Shown: positions 36,655-44,321 of the stretch, piece by piece
How positions within the stretch are numbered: the stretch's first letter is position 1
Layout of the letters: each line of letters begins with the position of its first letter
From: Akkermansia massiliensis
GTDB taxonomy: Bacteria; Verrucomicrobiota; Verrucomicrobiia; Verrucomicrobiales; Akkermansiaceae
DNA: 64,000 nucleotides
Reading direction: 5' to 3'
Assembly: GCF_023516715.1 (NCBI RefSeq)
Contig: NZ_JAMGSI010000001.1
Location: 868,001 to 932,000, forward strand
Program-made: the position numbers and the translations under genes
Notes under the pieces: model-generated
What the model was told of the DNA's origin: nothing
Seen by the model: the letters and a program-made list of their open reading frames with translations, nothing else
The model's database searches: none

Positions 36655-36887
36655 GTGCCCTGGGATTGTCCGGTTCTCCGGCACCTGTTCGTTTGCCTGT
36701 TTTTTCCCAAGACGCATCCCGGCAGGGAGTGGAGCCTTTGCATAAATCCCCACGGTTTGAATGAAAGGCATCCAACCGGGAGCGGAGGCTCTTATTCCCC
36801 CTTCTCCTTCTCTCCGCCAAACCCCTCCTTTCCGCGGAGCAGGGGACCATGCTTGATTTCGCCACAATCTTCCCCCATGATACCCGC

Positions 36888-37889
36888 ATGATTCTGGAAC
36901 TGCACTCCCCGCTGGACATGCATCTTCACCTGAGGGACGGCGACATGCTGAAACTGGTCGCACCCCTGAGCTCCGCCTCCTTTGCCGGGGCGGTCATCAT
37001 GCCCAACCTGGTGCCCCCTGTGGCGGATGCGGATGCGGTGCAGGCCTACCGGCAGCGGGTGCTGGACGCTTGCGGGGGAGACGTCTTCCAGCCGTACATG
37101 ACGGCGTTCTTCCGCTCCTATTCCGAAAAGGAACTGGCTACGCTCAAGGAACTGGTATTCGGCATCAAGCTGTACCCGGCGGGAGCAACCACGAACAGCG
37201 AAGGAGGCGTAAGGGCCATGAAGGATGCGGAGGGCACCATGTCCCTCATGCAGGAAATGGGCATTCCGCTGCTGGTTCACGGTGAAAGCCACGGATTCGT
37301 GATGGACCGGGAAGCCGAATTCCTGGACGTTTACCGTGATCTGGCCACCCGCTTCCCCCGGCTGACCATCTGCATGGAACACATCACCACGGCCTCCGCC
37401 GTGCGGCTGCTGGATGAATTTGAAAACCTCGCGGCTACCGTAACCCTCCAGCACCTTCTTATCACGCTGGACGACGTGGCCGGGGGCATGCTGCGCCCCC
37501 ACCTCTTCTGCAAGCCGATCGCCAAAAGGCCGGAAGACCGGGAAGCGCTGTTGAAAGCTGCCTTATCCGGACATCCGCGCCTCATGTTCGGCAGTGACTC
37601 CGCCCCCCATCCCGTCCACGCCAAGGAAGCGTGCGGCTGCGCCGCCGGCGTGTTCACCGCTCCCATCGCCCTGCCGCGCCTGGCGGCCCTGTTTGACGGA
37701 CACGGCGCCCTGGACCGGTTGCAGGGCTTCGTTTCCGGCCATGCCTGTTCCCTGTACGGACTGAAGCCTCCTGCCAGGACGGTGCGCCTGCAGCGGCGGA
37801 AAATGCTGGTGCCGGACGCCTACGAGGGGCATGGACAGAAAGTGGTGCCGATGGAGGCCGGAAGCGTCATTCCCTGGAGCTTGGTGTGA
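36888..37889 (+). CDS. pyrC: Dihydroorotase (PyrC type)
   Basis: 333 residues from ATG 36888 ([20 protein letters not shown]); the frame also has an ATG at 36849 that would add 13 residues before the core. Metal ligands are in HLHLRD, the carbamylated Lys in [20 protein letters not shown], His in LLVHGES and MEHITT, and Asp in FGSDSAPHP. It cyclises carbamoyl-aspartate in pyrimidine synthesis. Length and motifs fit the single-domain PyrC of E. coli type. It stands alone after tRNA-Asp. Confidence 0.92.
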   Translation: MILELHSPLDMHLHLRDGDMLKLVAPLSSASFAGAVIMPNLVPPVADADAVQAYRQRVLDACGGDVFQPYMTAFFRSYSEKELATLKELVFGIKLYPAGATTNSEGGVRAMKDAEGTMSLMQEMGIPLLVHGESHGFVMDREAEFLDVYRDLATRFPRLTICMEHITTASAVRLLDEFENLAATVTLQHLLITLDDVAGGMLRPHLFCKPIAKRPEDREALLKAALSGHPRLMFGSDSAPHPVHAKEACGCAAGVFTAPIALPRLAALFDGHGALDRLQGFVSGHACSLYGLKPPARTVRLQRRKMLVPDAYEGHGQKVVPMEAGSVIPWSLV

Positions 37890-37980
37890 CGGCCACCCCC
37901 GCGGGAAGATGACAGAAAGCAATTGAAGGAAACCGTCTTTATACTGGATATTCCGGACGATCTCACTACAATCCCTGCTC

Positions 37981-38610
37981 ATGGATCGGATTCGCGTTTA
38001 TACGGGTGGAGTAGCTTCCTGTAATGGTTATCTCTTCAAGACGAAGGATAACTCTTACGTGGCGGTGGACGCTCCGTCCGGCTTCGCGGACTGGATATAC
38101 TCCAAAAAGCCCGATATCATCATCACGGACCTTCTCATCACGCACCAGCACTTTGACCACGTGGAGGACGCCTGCCGCATGCGCCAGATCTTCGGCTGCC
38201 GCATTCACGCCGGACAGCCTTACACTGAAGACTTGACGCTGGAAAAAATGGCGCGCGACGCCTGGGGGCTTCCCCTCAACGTACAGCCGTTTGTGGTGGA
38301 TGAAATACTCACGCCGGACATCCACACGGCAAACTGGGGCGGCCTGCTGTGGCATCTGCACCAGGTGCCGGGACACTCTCCGGACAGCATCGTTTACGAC
38401 CTGCCGGACGAGGGAATCATGTTCACGGGAGACGTTATCTTTGCCGGTTCCATCGGACGGACGGACCTTCCGGGAGGGAACCTGCGCCTGCTGAAACAGG
38501 GCATAGAAAAGAAAGTGCTCAACCAGCCCGCCACGACCATGATTTTCCCGGGACACGGACCGTACACCACCGTGAAGAATGAACTGCTGACCAATCCGTT
38601 CATCTCCTGA
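37981..38610 (+). CDS. Metallo-beta-lactamase-fold hydrolase (glyoxalase II-like)
   Basis: 209 residues. The zinc motif is LITHQHFDHVEDACRMRQIF (HxHxDH), further ligands are in HQVPGHSPDSIVY and MFTGDVIFAGSIGRTDLPGG, and it ends with FPGHGPYTTVKNELLTNPFI. The GSIGRTDLPGG segment is typical of the glyoxalase II/YcbL subgroup that hydrolyses thioesters such as S-lactoylglutathione. No signal peptide, so cytosolic. Exact substrate unknown. It is followed 61 nt later by the RNA helicase gene. Confidence 0.88.
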   Translation: MDRIRVYTGGVASCNGYLFKTKDNSYVAVDAPSGFADWIYSKKPDIIITDLLITHQHFDHVEDACRMRQIFGCRIHAGQPYTEDLTLEKMARDAWGLPLNVQPFVVDEILTPDIHTANWGGLLWHLHQVPGHSPDSIVYDLPDEGIMFTGDVIFAGSIGRTDLPGGNLRLLKQGIEKKVLNQPATTMIFPGHGPYTTVKNELLTNPFIS

Positions 38611-38671
38611 CCACGCTTCCCGCGCCGCTGCGCGGGGACGTGCTCCACTCTTTAGCAAGCATACAAGATCA

Positions 38672-39874
38672 ATGTTATTTTCAGAATTAGGTTTATCGGA
38701 ACCCGTCTTGAAGGCGGTGGAAAAATGCGGTTATGAACATCCCACCCCCATTCAGGAGCAGGCCATTCCCATCATTCTGGAGGGCCGGGACCTCATTGGG
38801 GCCTCCCAGACGGGAACGGGAAAAACCGCCGCTTTTGCCCTCCCCCTGCTGACAAAGCTTCAGCCCATCGGCAAGCCCCAGATACTGGTGCTGGAACCCA
38901 CCCGCGAACTGGCGGACCAGGTGGCGGAAGCCTTTGCCGAATACGGCGAATTCACCGGGCTGAAAGTGGCCCTGCTGTACGGCGGCGTGGGCTACGGGAA
39001 GCAGACGGAAGACCTGAAAAACGGAGCGGACATCGTGGTGGCAACGCCCGGCCGCCTGGTGGACCACTTCTACCGCGGCACCATGCGCTTCGGAGAAGTC
39101 AAGGCCCTGGTGCTGGATGAGGTGGACCGCATGCTGGACATGGGCTTTCTCCCCATCGTCCGTAAAATCGTCAACCTCTGCCCGTGGGAAGGCAGGCAGA
39201 CCCTCTTCTTCTCCGCCACCATGCCCCCGGTCATCGCCGGATTTGCCAAATGGTGCCTGACGGACCCGGCGGAAGTCACCATCGCCCGGCGCGAAGTGGC
39301 CGCCACCATCAGCCATGCCTTTTACCCGGTGGCGCTGGACCAGCGGGACGAACTGCTGCTGGCCTTGCTCAAGGGGACGGACTTCCATTCCGTCATGATC
39401 TTCACCCGTACCCGCAAGGAGGCGGACGCCGTGTGCGGCATGCTCAAGCAGCATGGCTACCGCGGGGAAGTGGCCGTCATGCACTCCGACATTCCCCAGA
39501 AGGAACGCATGGAAGCGCTCAAGGGCTTCAAAAGCGGCAAATATGATATTCTGGTGGCTACGGACGTGGCGGCGCGCGGCATTGACATCAGCGGCGTGAC
39601 CCACGTCATCAACTACCGGGTGCCGGAAAATGCGGAAGACTACGTGCACCGCATCGGCCGTACCGGCCGTGCCGAAGCCTCCGGAGACGCCTTCACGATC
39701 ATGACGGCGGATGAAGTGGACTTTGCCACGGCTGTGGAAAACTTCATCGGAAAGCCCATTGAACGCAAAAAGCTGGACGGCTTTGACTACACGTACACCG
39801 CCCTGCTGGAAGACAAGCCCGTTAAATCCGTCCGCAAGTCCAAACCCGCCGGACCCAAGCGCCGCAGACGCTAA
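38672..39874 (+). CDS. DEAD-box RNA helicase (RhlE type) with DEVD motif II
   Basis: 400 residues. Q motif (GYEHPTPIQEQAIP), motif I ASQTGTGKTAAFALPLL, motif Ia LEPTRELADQV, motif II VLDEVDRMLDMGF (DEVD instead of the usual DEAD), motif III FSATMP, then ATDVAARGIDI and HRIGRTGRAEA. A short basic tail (SVRKSKPAGPKRRRR) ends the protein. It would unwind structured RNA, e.g. in ribosome assembly or mRNA decay. ruvC follows 44 nt later on the same strand. Confidence 0.93.
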   Translation: MLFSELGLSEPVLKAVEKCGYEHPTPIQEQAIPIILEGRDLIGASQTGTGKTAAFALPLLTKLQPIGKPQILVLEPTRELADQVAEAFAEYGEFTGLKVALLYGGVGYGKQTEDLKNGADIVVATPGRLVDHFYRGTMRFGEVKALVLDEVDRMLDMGFLPIVRKIVNLCPWEGRQTLFFSATMPPVIAGFAKWCLTDPAEVTIARREVAATISHAFYPVALDQRDELLLALLKGTDFHSVMIFTRTRKEADAVCGMLKQHGYRGEVAVMHSDIPQKERMEALKGFKSGKYDILVATDVAARGIDISGVTHVINYRVPENAEDYVHRIGRTGRAEASGDAFTIMTADEVDFATAVENFIGKPIERKKLDGFDYTYTALLEDKPVKSVRKSKPAGPKRRRR

Positions 39875-39918
39875 GGGGGAGCTGACAAGGTTCTCTCTGC
39901 GGGAATGAATATCATCCC

Positions 39919-40422
39919 ATGCGCATCCTTGCCATAGACCCGGCCATCCGCAACACGGGCTATGCCGTGGTGGAGGGCGACCATCGCCGGGCGTGCGCGC
40001 TGGACTACGGAACGCTCTCCATTCCCCGGAGTGTGTCCCAGTCCGGCTGCCTGCTTGCCATCAAGCAGCACCTGGGCAACCTCATTGACAAATGGGAACC
40101 GGATGAAATGGCGGTGGAACGCATCATCTACGTCCAGTCCCATCAGACGGCCATCACGATGGGCGCGGCCAAGGCGGCCGTGGTCATTGCCGCGGCGGAA
40201 GCCGGACTGCGGATCATGGAATACTCTCCCAAAAGCGTGAAACTCTCCGTTGTAGGGCGGGGGGCCGCTCAAAAAGCGCAGGTCGCCTTCATGGTGCGCG
40301 CCCTGCTGGAACTCCGGGAAACGCCGGAATCCGATGCCGCGGACGCCCTGGCGATCGGCCTCACGCACCTCTTCTCCGCGGACCCCTTGAAGGCCCACAT
40401 GATGGAGAGGAAATACATTTAA
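39919..40422 (+). CDS. ruvC: Holliday-junction resolvase RuvC
   Basis: 167 residues. The acidic catalytic residues are Asp7 (ILAIDPAIRNTGYA), Glu67 (MAVERIIYVQ), and Asp139/Asp142 (ESDAADALAIGLTH). The basic stretch is VVGRGAAQKAQVAFMV. It resolves Holliday junctions with RuvAB. No ruvA or ruvB is adjacent. An inverted-repeat element begins 2 nt after the stop. Confidence 0.93.
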   Translation: MRILAIDPAIRNTGYAVVEGDHRRACALDYGTLSIPRSVSQSGCLLAIKQHLGNLIDKWEPDEMAVERIIYVQSHQTAITMGAAKAAVVIAAAEAGLRIMEYSPKSVKLSVVGRGAAQKAQVAFMVRALLELRETPESDAADALAIGLTHLFSADPLKAHMMERKYI

Positions 40423-40423
40423 C

Positions 40424-40521
40424 AGTGATGAGAGTTTAGAGATGAGAGTTTAGTGTAAAAAATCCGGACTTGCAGTCCGCGAATTTAAAATCTAATCACT
40501 ACTCTCTAAACTCTCATCACT
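40424..40521. repeat. 98-bp element with perfect 19-bp terminal inverted repeats
   Basis: Left arm 40424-40442 AGTGATGAGAGTTTAGAGA is the exact reverse complement of 40503-40521. Inside, GATGAGAGTTTAG is repeated directly (40428-40440 and 40441-40453) and CGGACTTGCAGTCCG (40465-40479) is a palindrome. It has no ORF. It could be a MITE or REP-like element, or simply a bidirectional terminator-like hairpin between ruvC and the minus-strand gene. Confidence 0.7.
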
Positions 40522-40525
40522 ACCT

Positions 40526-41047
40526 TCAAGGCTTGAAGGTCCTTCCTTTCCCGTCCTGCCACGCCTTGAGCAGGGAGGCGTACATCTTGTTGAGCTGTTC
40601 CAGAGTGGCTACGCGGAACTCGACGGTATTTGTATTCGGGTAAGCCTTGGCGACGGTGGTATCCGGATCAATGCTTCCTCCCGTCGCCCGGTTGACGGCG
40701 CCGGAACCGAGTTCCTTCGCCCGGTCGGTCACATTCTTGATGGCATTGATGCCGGAATTCTGCCCCAGCGTCTCCAGATAATAAAACTTGGTGGGCGTAT
40801 TCCCCATGGTGACCAACGTCACTTCATACACCATGCACGCGTTGTCCAGAATATACTTGTGCTGCGCCACAGCTACAATCCGGCTGAGATGCACCACATA
40901 CTGCCCCTCCGGAAAATTGCCGATCCAGAACTGGCTCTGGTTGTAATCATCCGTAGACTGGGTAGGAGCCCCCGTTTTGGACTGGGCGGAAAGGGGTACA
41001 GCTGTGAAAATACAAACCGCTAAAGTAAAAAAGAAGAGATTTTTCAT
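40526..41047 (-). CDS. Hypothetical exported protein
   Basis: 173 residues from ATG 41047, preferred over the TTG at 41059. It starts MKNLFFFTLAVCIFTAVPLS with cleavage likely after SAQ. The mature protein has QFWIGNFPEGQYVVHLSRIV, then MVYEVTLVTMGNTPTKFYYL, and a Gly/Ala segment ELGSGAVNRATGGSID. I recognise no family. It sits between the inverted-repeat element and the restriction cassette, and its GC content is like the host's rather than like the AT-rich cassette. Confidence 0.75.
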   Translation of the reverse strand: MKNLFFFTLAVCIFTAVPLSAQSKTGAPTQSTDDYNQSQFWIGNFPEGQYVVHLSRIVAVAQHKYILDNACMVYEVTLVTMGNTPTKFYYLETLGQNSGINAIKNVTDRAKELGSGAVNRATGGSIDPDTTVAKAYPNTNTVEFRVATLEQLNKMYASLLKAWQDGKGRTFKP

Positions 41048-41140
41048 ATTCTTATACAAACATTCGCATTTAGGTGAGATGAAGAGAAATTATTAAAAAC
41101 ACTTATTATTAAGTACTGCAATCAAACAGGAGAAATAAAA

Positions 41141-41395
41141 TTAATGGTAAGAATCCTCCACTCCTTTTTGATAACCAAGTGCATAGGCAGCATGAGGACT
41201 TTTATGCCTTACTGCACCTGCTTGGCTTTCAGGTAACGAATTCAAATCTATATTTAATTTTTCTTTACGGCGTAATCCATCTTTGTAGCCTCTGTCATAA
41301 GCACATCCAGCGCAACGGTGCCTCCCAGCTCCTCCTTGATCGTCTGGTAAATTGTTAAATTGAAGATCGTAACGATGTTCTTTTTTACAAGTCAT
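41141..41395 (-). CDS. Small two-repeat protein of the restriction cassette
   Basis: 84 residues from ATG 41395 (a longer frame starts with TTG at 41425, inside the endonuclease gene). It consists of two copies of one unit: FNNLPDDQGGAGRHRCAGCA-YDRGYKDGL and LNSLPESQAGAVRHKSPHAA-YALGYQKGV. The first copy has CAGC, a possible metal-binding pair; the second has replaced the cysteines (SPHA). It starts 19 nt after the endonuclease gene, in the same AT-rich block, so it may be an accessory or control protein. Function unknown. Confidence 0.7.
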   Translation of the reverse strand: MTCKKEHRYDLQFNNLPDDQGGAGRHRCAGCAYDRGYKDGLRRKEKLNIDLNSLPESQAGAVRHKSPHAAYALGYQKGVEDSYH

Positions 41396-41414
41396 AAAAT
41401 TAATAGTATCTAAA

Positions 41415-42701
41415 TTATTCTTCAATTAAACCAAGTATCCAATTTGACCATGAAATAATAGTGGATGCTCTGCGTTTGTAAGTTTCATTTGAACTAATAT
41501 TATATAAATTAGATTTTTTCATGATTTCGACAATTTCGTTTTTTGATGGAGTATTCCCTTTTTTTAAATATAATTTTAATGATTCTTTAAAAATTTTATG
41601 CGATAATATGAGCTTTACAAATTCAAGTTGTCTGTCTGTAATAGATTTATTAAACATGCCCAAGCCTGTTTCAGTGAGAACATATTTTATATTATTATTA
41701 TCATATTTTTTATCGACCAAACCTAAATATTTTGCAGCATTAAAATAATATTCTGTTTGTCGGGCATCAAAATCATAATTCTGCGTAATTTCTTCCTTGC
41801 TAAGGAATAATTTTTGTTTTAATAATTCACACAGATTGATTATGCGTTCAAAGCTGTCAGCTTGAGGAAAGGGAATCGATGGTTCTGATACAGTTTTTGT
41901 GTTTTCTAAAATATTTTGTATAGCTTCAATATTAATAGATCCTTCTTGAATTGCATATTTTTTATGCTTAATCAAACGAATAGAGTTATAAAATTTAGCA
42001 TCTGTAAATTCATATTCACGAATATGAAAAATACCATTTGAATATGTTAAAAATATCGGACGTATTTGTTTATTCACCTTCTCTTTCCATAAACGGTAAG
42101 GATAATATAGCTGACGGATTAAAAAGTCATCAGAAATATAATTTTTGGCTTCTATCAATATTAATGAATCATTTCCTTCATAACCTCCATCTATTTCTAT
42201 TTGAGAATTATTTACTTTTACTTCAAATTGTTTTTGGTCTTCGGAAGAATTAATTTTGAAATCAAATAAAGAGGAACTCATTCGTCCGCTTATTGTCGGA
42301 AACAAATTGTCTTCACCTGTAAAGTCATGCAATATTTTTGAAACAAAAATACAATTAATTGAAGTTGCTTCGCTTGTTATATCTTTATAATCCATACTTT
42401 CTAGAAAAGTAGGAAAATCAATGAATGTTATATCTATTTCTTCTTTTTTAAAAGTACAAAAAGTTTCAAAAGTACTGATTTCATAAGTGCCTCTGGATGT
42501 AGGTAGAATTGATAAGTTATTTTCAGAGAATAAATGGGGGAGCTGGGAACGATGATCAAATTTTGTCATCAAGCGTGCTTCTCTGAACTCATTAATATCT
42601 GTGGAGGATATTGTTACCCGTCCTTTCGATTTTATTGCATCTAAGATACGGTGTTTTTCAAAAATTTGTTCCCACGCTATATCGTTTTTATATCTATTCA
42701 T
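41415..42701 (-). CDS. Type II restriction endonuclease (PD-(D/E)xK type)
   Basis: 428 residues. The central nuclease core is EIDGGYEGNDSLILIEAKNY (D-x9-10-EAK, the PD-ExK pattern, about residues 171-190). The N-terminal 90 residues contain a helix-turn-helix-like start (ILDAIKSKGRVTIS), and the C-terminal third (KEEITQNYDFDARQTEYYFN) looks like a winged helix. Its start overlaps the stop of the adenine methylase gene by 8 nt, the usual tight linkage of a type II pair. The DNA is far more AT-rich than the neighbours. Recognition sequence cannot be deduced; the Dam-like partner makes a GATC-type site a guess only. Confidence 0.8.
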   Translation of the reverse strand: MNRYKNDIAWEQIFEKHRILDAIKSKGRVTISSTDINEFREARLMTKFDHRSQLPHLFSENNLSILPTSRGTYEISTFETFCTFKKEEIDITFIDFPTFLESMDYKDITSEATSINCIFVSKILHDFTGEDNLFPTISGRMSSSLFDFKINSSEDQKQFEVKVNNSQIEIDGGYEGNDSLILIEAKNYISDDFLIRQLYYPYRLWKEKVNKQIRPIFLTYSNGIFHIREYEFTDAKFYNSIRLIKHKKYAIQEGSINIEAIQNILENTKTVSEPSIPFPQADSFERIINLCELLKQKLFLSKEEITQNYDFDARQTEYYFNAAKYLGLVDKKYDNNNIKYVLTETGLGMFNKSITDRQLEFVKLILSHKIFKESLKLYLKKGNTPSKNEIVEIMKKSNLYNISSNETYKRRASTIISWSNWILGLIEE

Positions 42702-43533
42702 AATTGCGTATTAAAACTTCATCTACTTCTCCCCGTTTTTCCGCATTCGCGTTAATTGAACGGATCGCCCTGACAGTGCTAATGTGATATTCCTTATACT
42801 GTTCTTTAATGAAATTAGACGAGGAATTAGATAATAAAAATTTTATGCCTCTTTTTGTCAAGTCGTCACAAGCCTCACGCAATTTTATTTGATCAAGAAT
42901 ATTCCATCCACCCTGAACGTAACCAGTGAAATTAGAACTATCTGAAATAGGATGATAGGGAGGATCCAGATATACAAATGAGTTCTTTTCCAAATTTTTC
43001 AAAATATCATTATAATCTCTATTATAAATTTTTATATTGTTGGAATTTAGATATAGAGAAACTGCTCTTAAAACTGGTTCGTTGACGATATTTGGATTTT
43101 TATATTTGCCAAATGGAGAATTAAATTCTCCAGAATTGTTTACACGATATAATCCATTATAACAAGTCTTATTTAAATATATCAGCCTGGAAGCTCGCCG
43201 TACCTCTCCTATTTTTTTAAAATCAGATGATCGATCTAGACTTCGTATTTCATAAAAATATTTGGATTCGTTTTTATGAGTTTTTAAATCTATAATAAGT
43301 TCATTTAAATTATTTTTAATTACATTATAGACATTTATTAATTCAGAGTTGAAGTCATTAATAATTGCTTTTTTAGGTTGGAGATGAAAAAATACAGCTC
43401 CTCCTCCAATAAATGGTTCTACATAAGTATGATTTTTTATATTTTTCGGTATGAATTCTATTATAGAATTTATAAGTTGCCTCTTGCCGCCAACCCACTT
43501 TACAAACGGGGTAACTAATTTGTTTTTTATCAT
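42694..43533 (-). CDS. Dam-type (D12 class) N6-adenine DNA methyltransferase
   Basis: 279 residues. N-terminus FVKWVGGKRQLINSI then YVEPFIGGGAVFFHL (SAM motif I), IINDFNSELINVYNVI, LIYLNKTCYNGLYRVNNSGE-FNSPFG, and the catalytic motif VYLDPPYHP (DPPY). These are the landmarks of the Dam/DpnM/M.EcoRV family, usually methylating adenine in GATC or a related site. It is the first gene of the AT-rich cassette, with the endonuclease gene overlapping its end by 8 nt. No control gene precedes it. Confidence 0.92.
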   Translation of the reverse strand: MIKNKLVTPFVKWVGGKRQLINSIIEFIPKNIKNHTYVEPFIGGGAVFFHLQPKKAIINDFNSELINVYNVIKNNLNELIIDLKTHKNESKYFYEIRSLDRSSDFKKIGEVRRASRLIYLNKTCYNGLYRVNNSGEFNSPFGKYKNPNIVNEPVLRAVSLYLNSNNIKIYNRDYNDILKNLEKNSFVYLDPPYHPISDSSNFTGYVQGGWNILDQIKLREACDDLTKRGIKFLLSNSSSNFIKEQYKEYHISTVRAIRSINANAEKRGEVDEVLIRNYE

Positions 43534-44259
43534 TATAAAATCTATTTTTATATTATTTTTATTTTTATAGGAAAAACTATGATCCTATTTTTATTAGTTA
43601 TTTTTCTGCCCCGACTAGATTTTCCTTACAGTTTTCTTAGTCGATTGTCAATCATAATTTGAATGATTTTTATGGATGTCTTTTGTATAAGGGAAATTTA
43701 TTATAAATTTATATTTATAATTATATTTTTTATTTTTAATAAATTATTAAGATATTATTATGCCATTTTAAAAATTTGTTAAAAAATAAAATGATTTTTA
43801 TTATTTAATATGAAACATTGATGGTGATTTCTAGGAAGTTGCTTTATAGAAAAAGATATGTAGAGATGATATCATCTAACAAAAATTGTTGATTTTCAAA
43901 TTTTTAGAAAGAAATAATATTAGTGTTTTCGTAGAAAGAAATTAATACGAGAGAAATGGCTTGGTGGGCTGGACGACAGGAAGATTTATTATGGAGAACT
44001 TTGAACGAGTTCATGCCGAAACCTAGGAAGAAAATGTATACAAAGATATGGTACCGTTTCTTAATGTCGCAGTTGAAAAAAGATAGTAACTCTTGATGAA
44101 TTATTTGGATAAGGATACGGTAATGGGTCGATTGATATACTAAATTTTAATAATAACGATACAAAGAGATAAGGATTTTGGTATATTCACTAAAATTGCA
44201 GGCTATGGCGAAATGATGCTAACATAGAGGGGGAGAGCCTCACTCTGCGTGGGAACATA
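43534..44259. other. AT-rich gene-free stretch with a possible decayed ORF
   Basis: About 725 bases upstream of the restriction cassette, very rich in A and T. Around 43990-44140 the plus strand shows broken frames (MENFERVHAET-stop-EENVYKDMVPFLNVAVEKR-stops) that look like a dead gene. Otherwise only A/T runs. No RNA gene seen. Confidence 0.4.
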
Positions 44260-44264
44260 TGAAA

Positions 44265-44299
44265 AAACCGCTTTCCCCAAGTGCCGGGAAAAGCGGTTT
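44265..44299 (-). terminator. Rho-independent terminator of the alkyl sulfatase gene
   Basis: Stem AAACCGCTTT / AAAGCGGTTT around a partly paired loop; on the minus strand it is followed by a T-run (44267-44262). Confidence 0.88.
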
Positions 44300-44321
44300 C
44301 GTTAAAAATAACAATGAAAGG

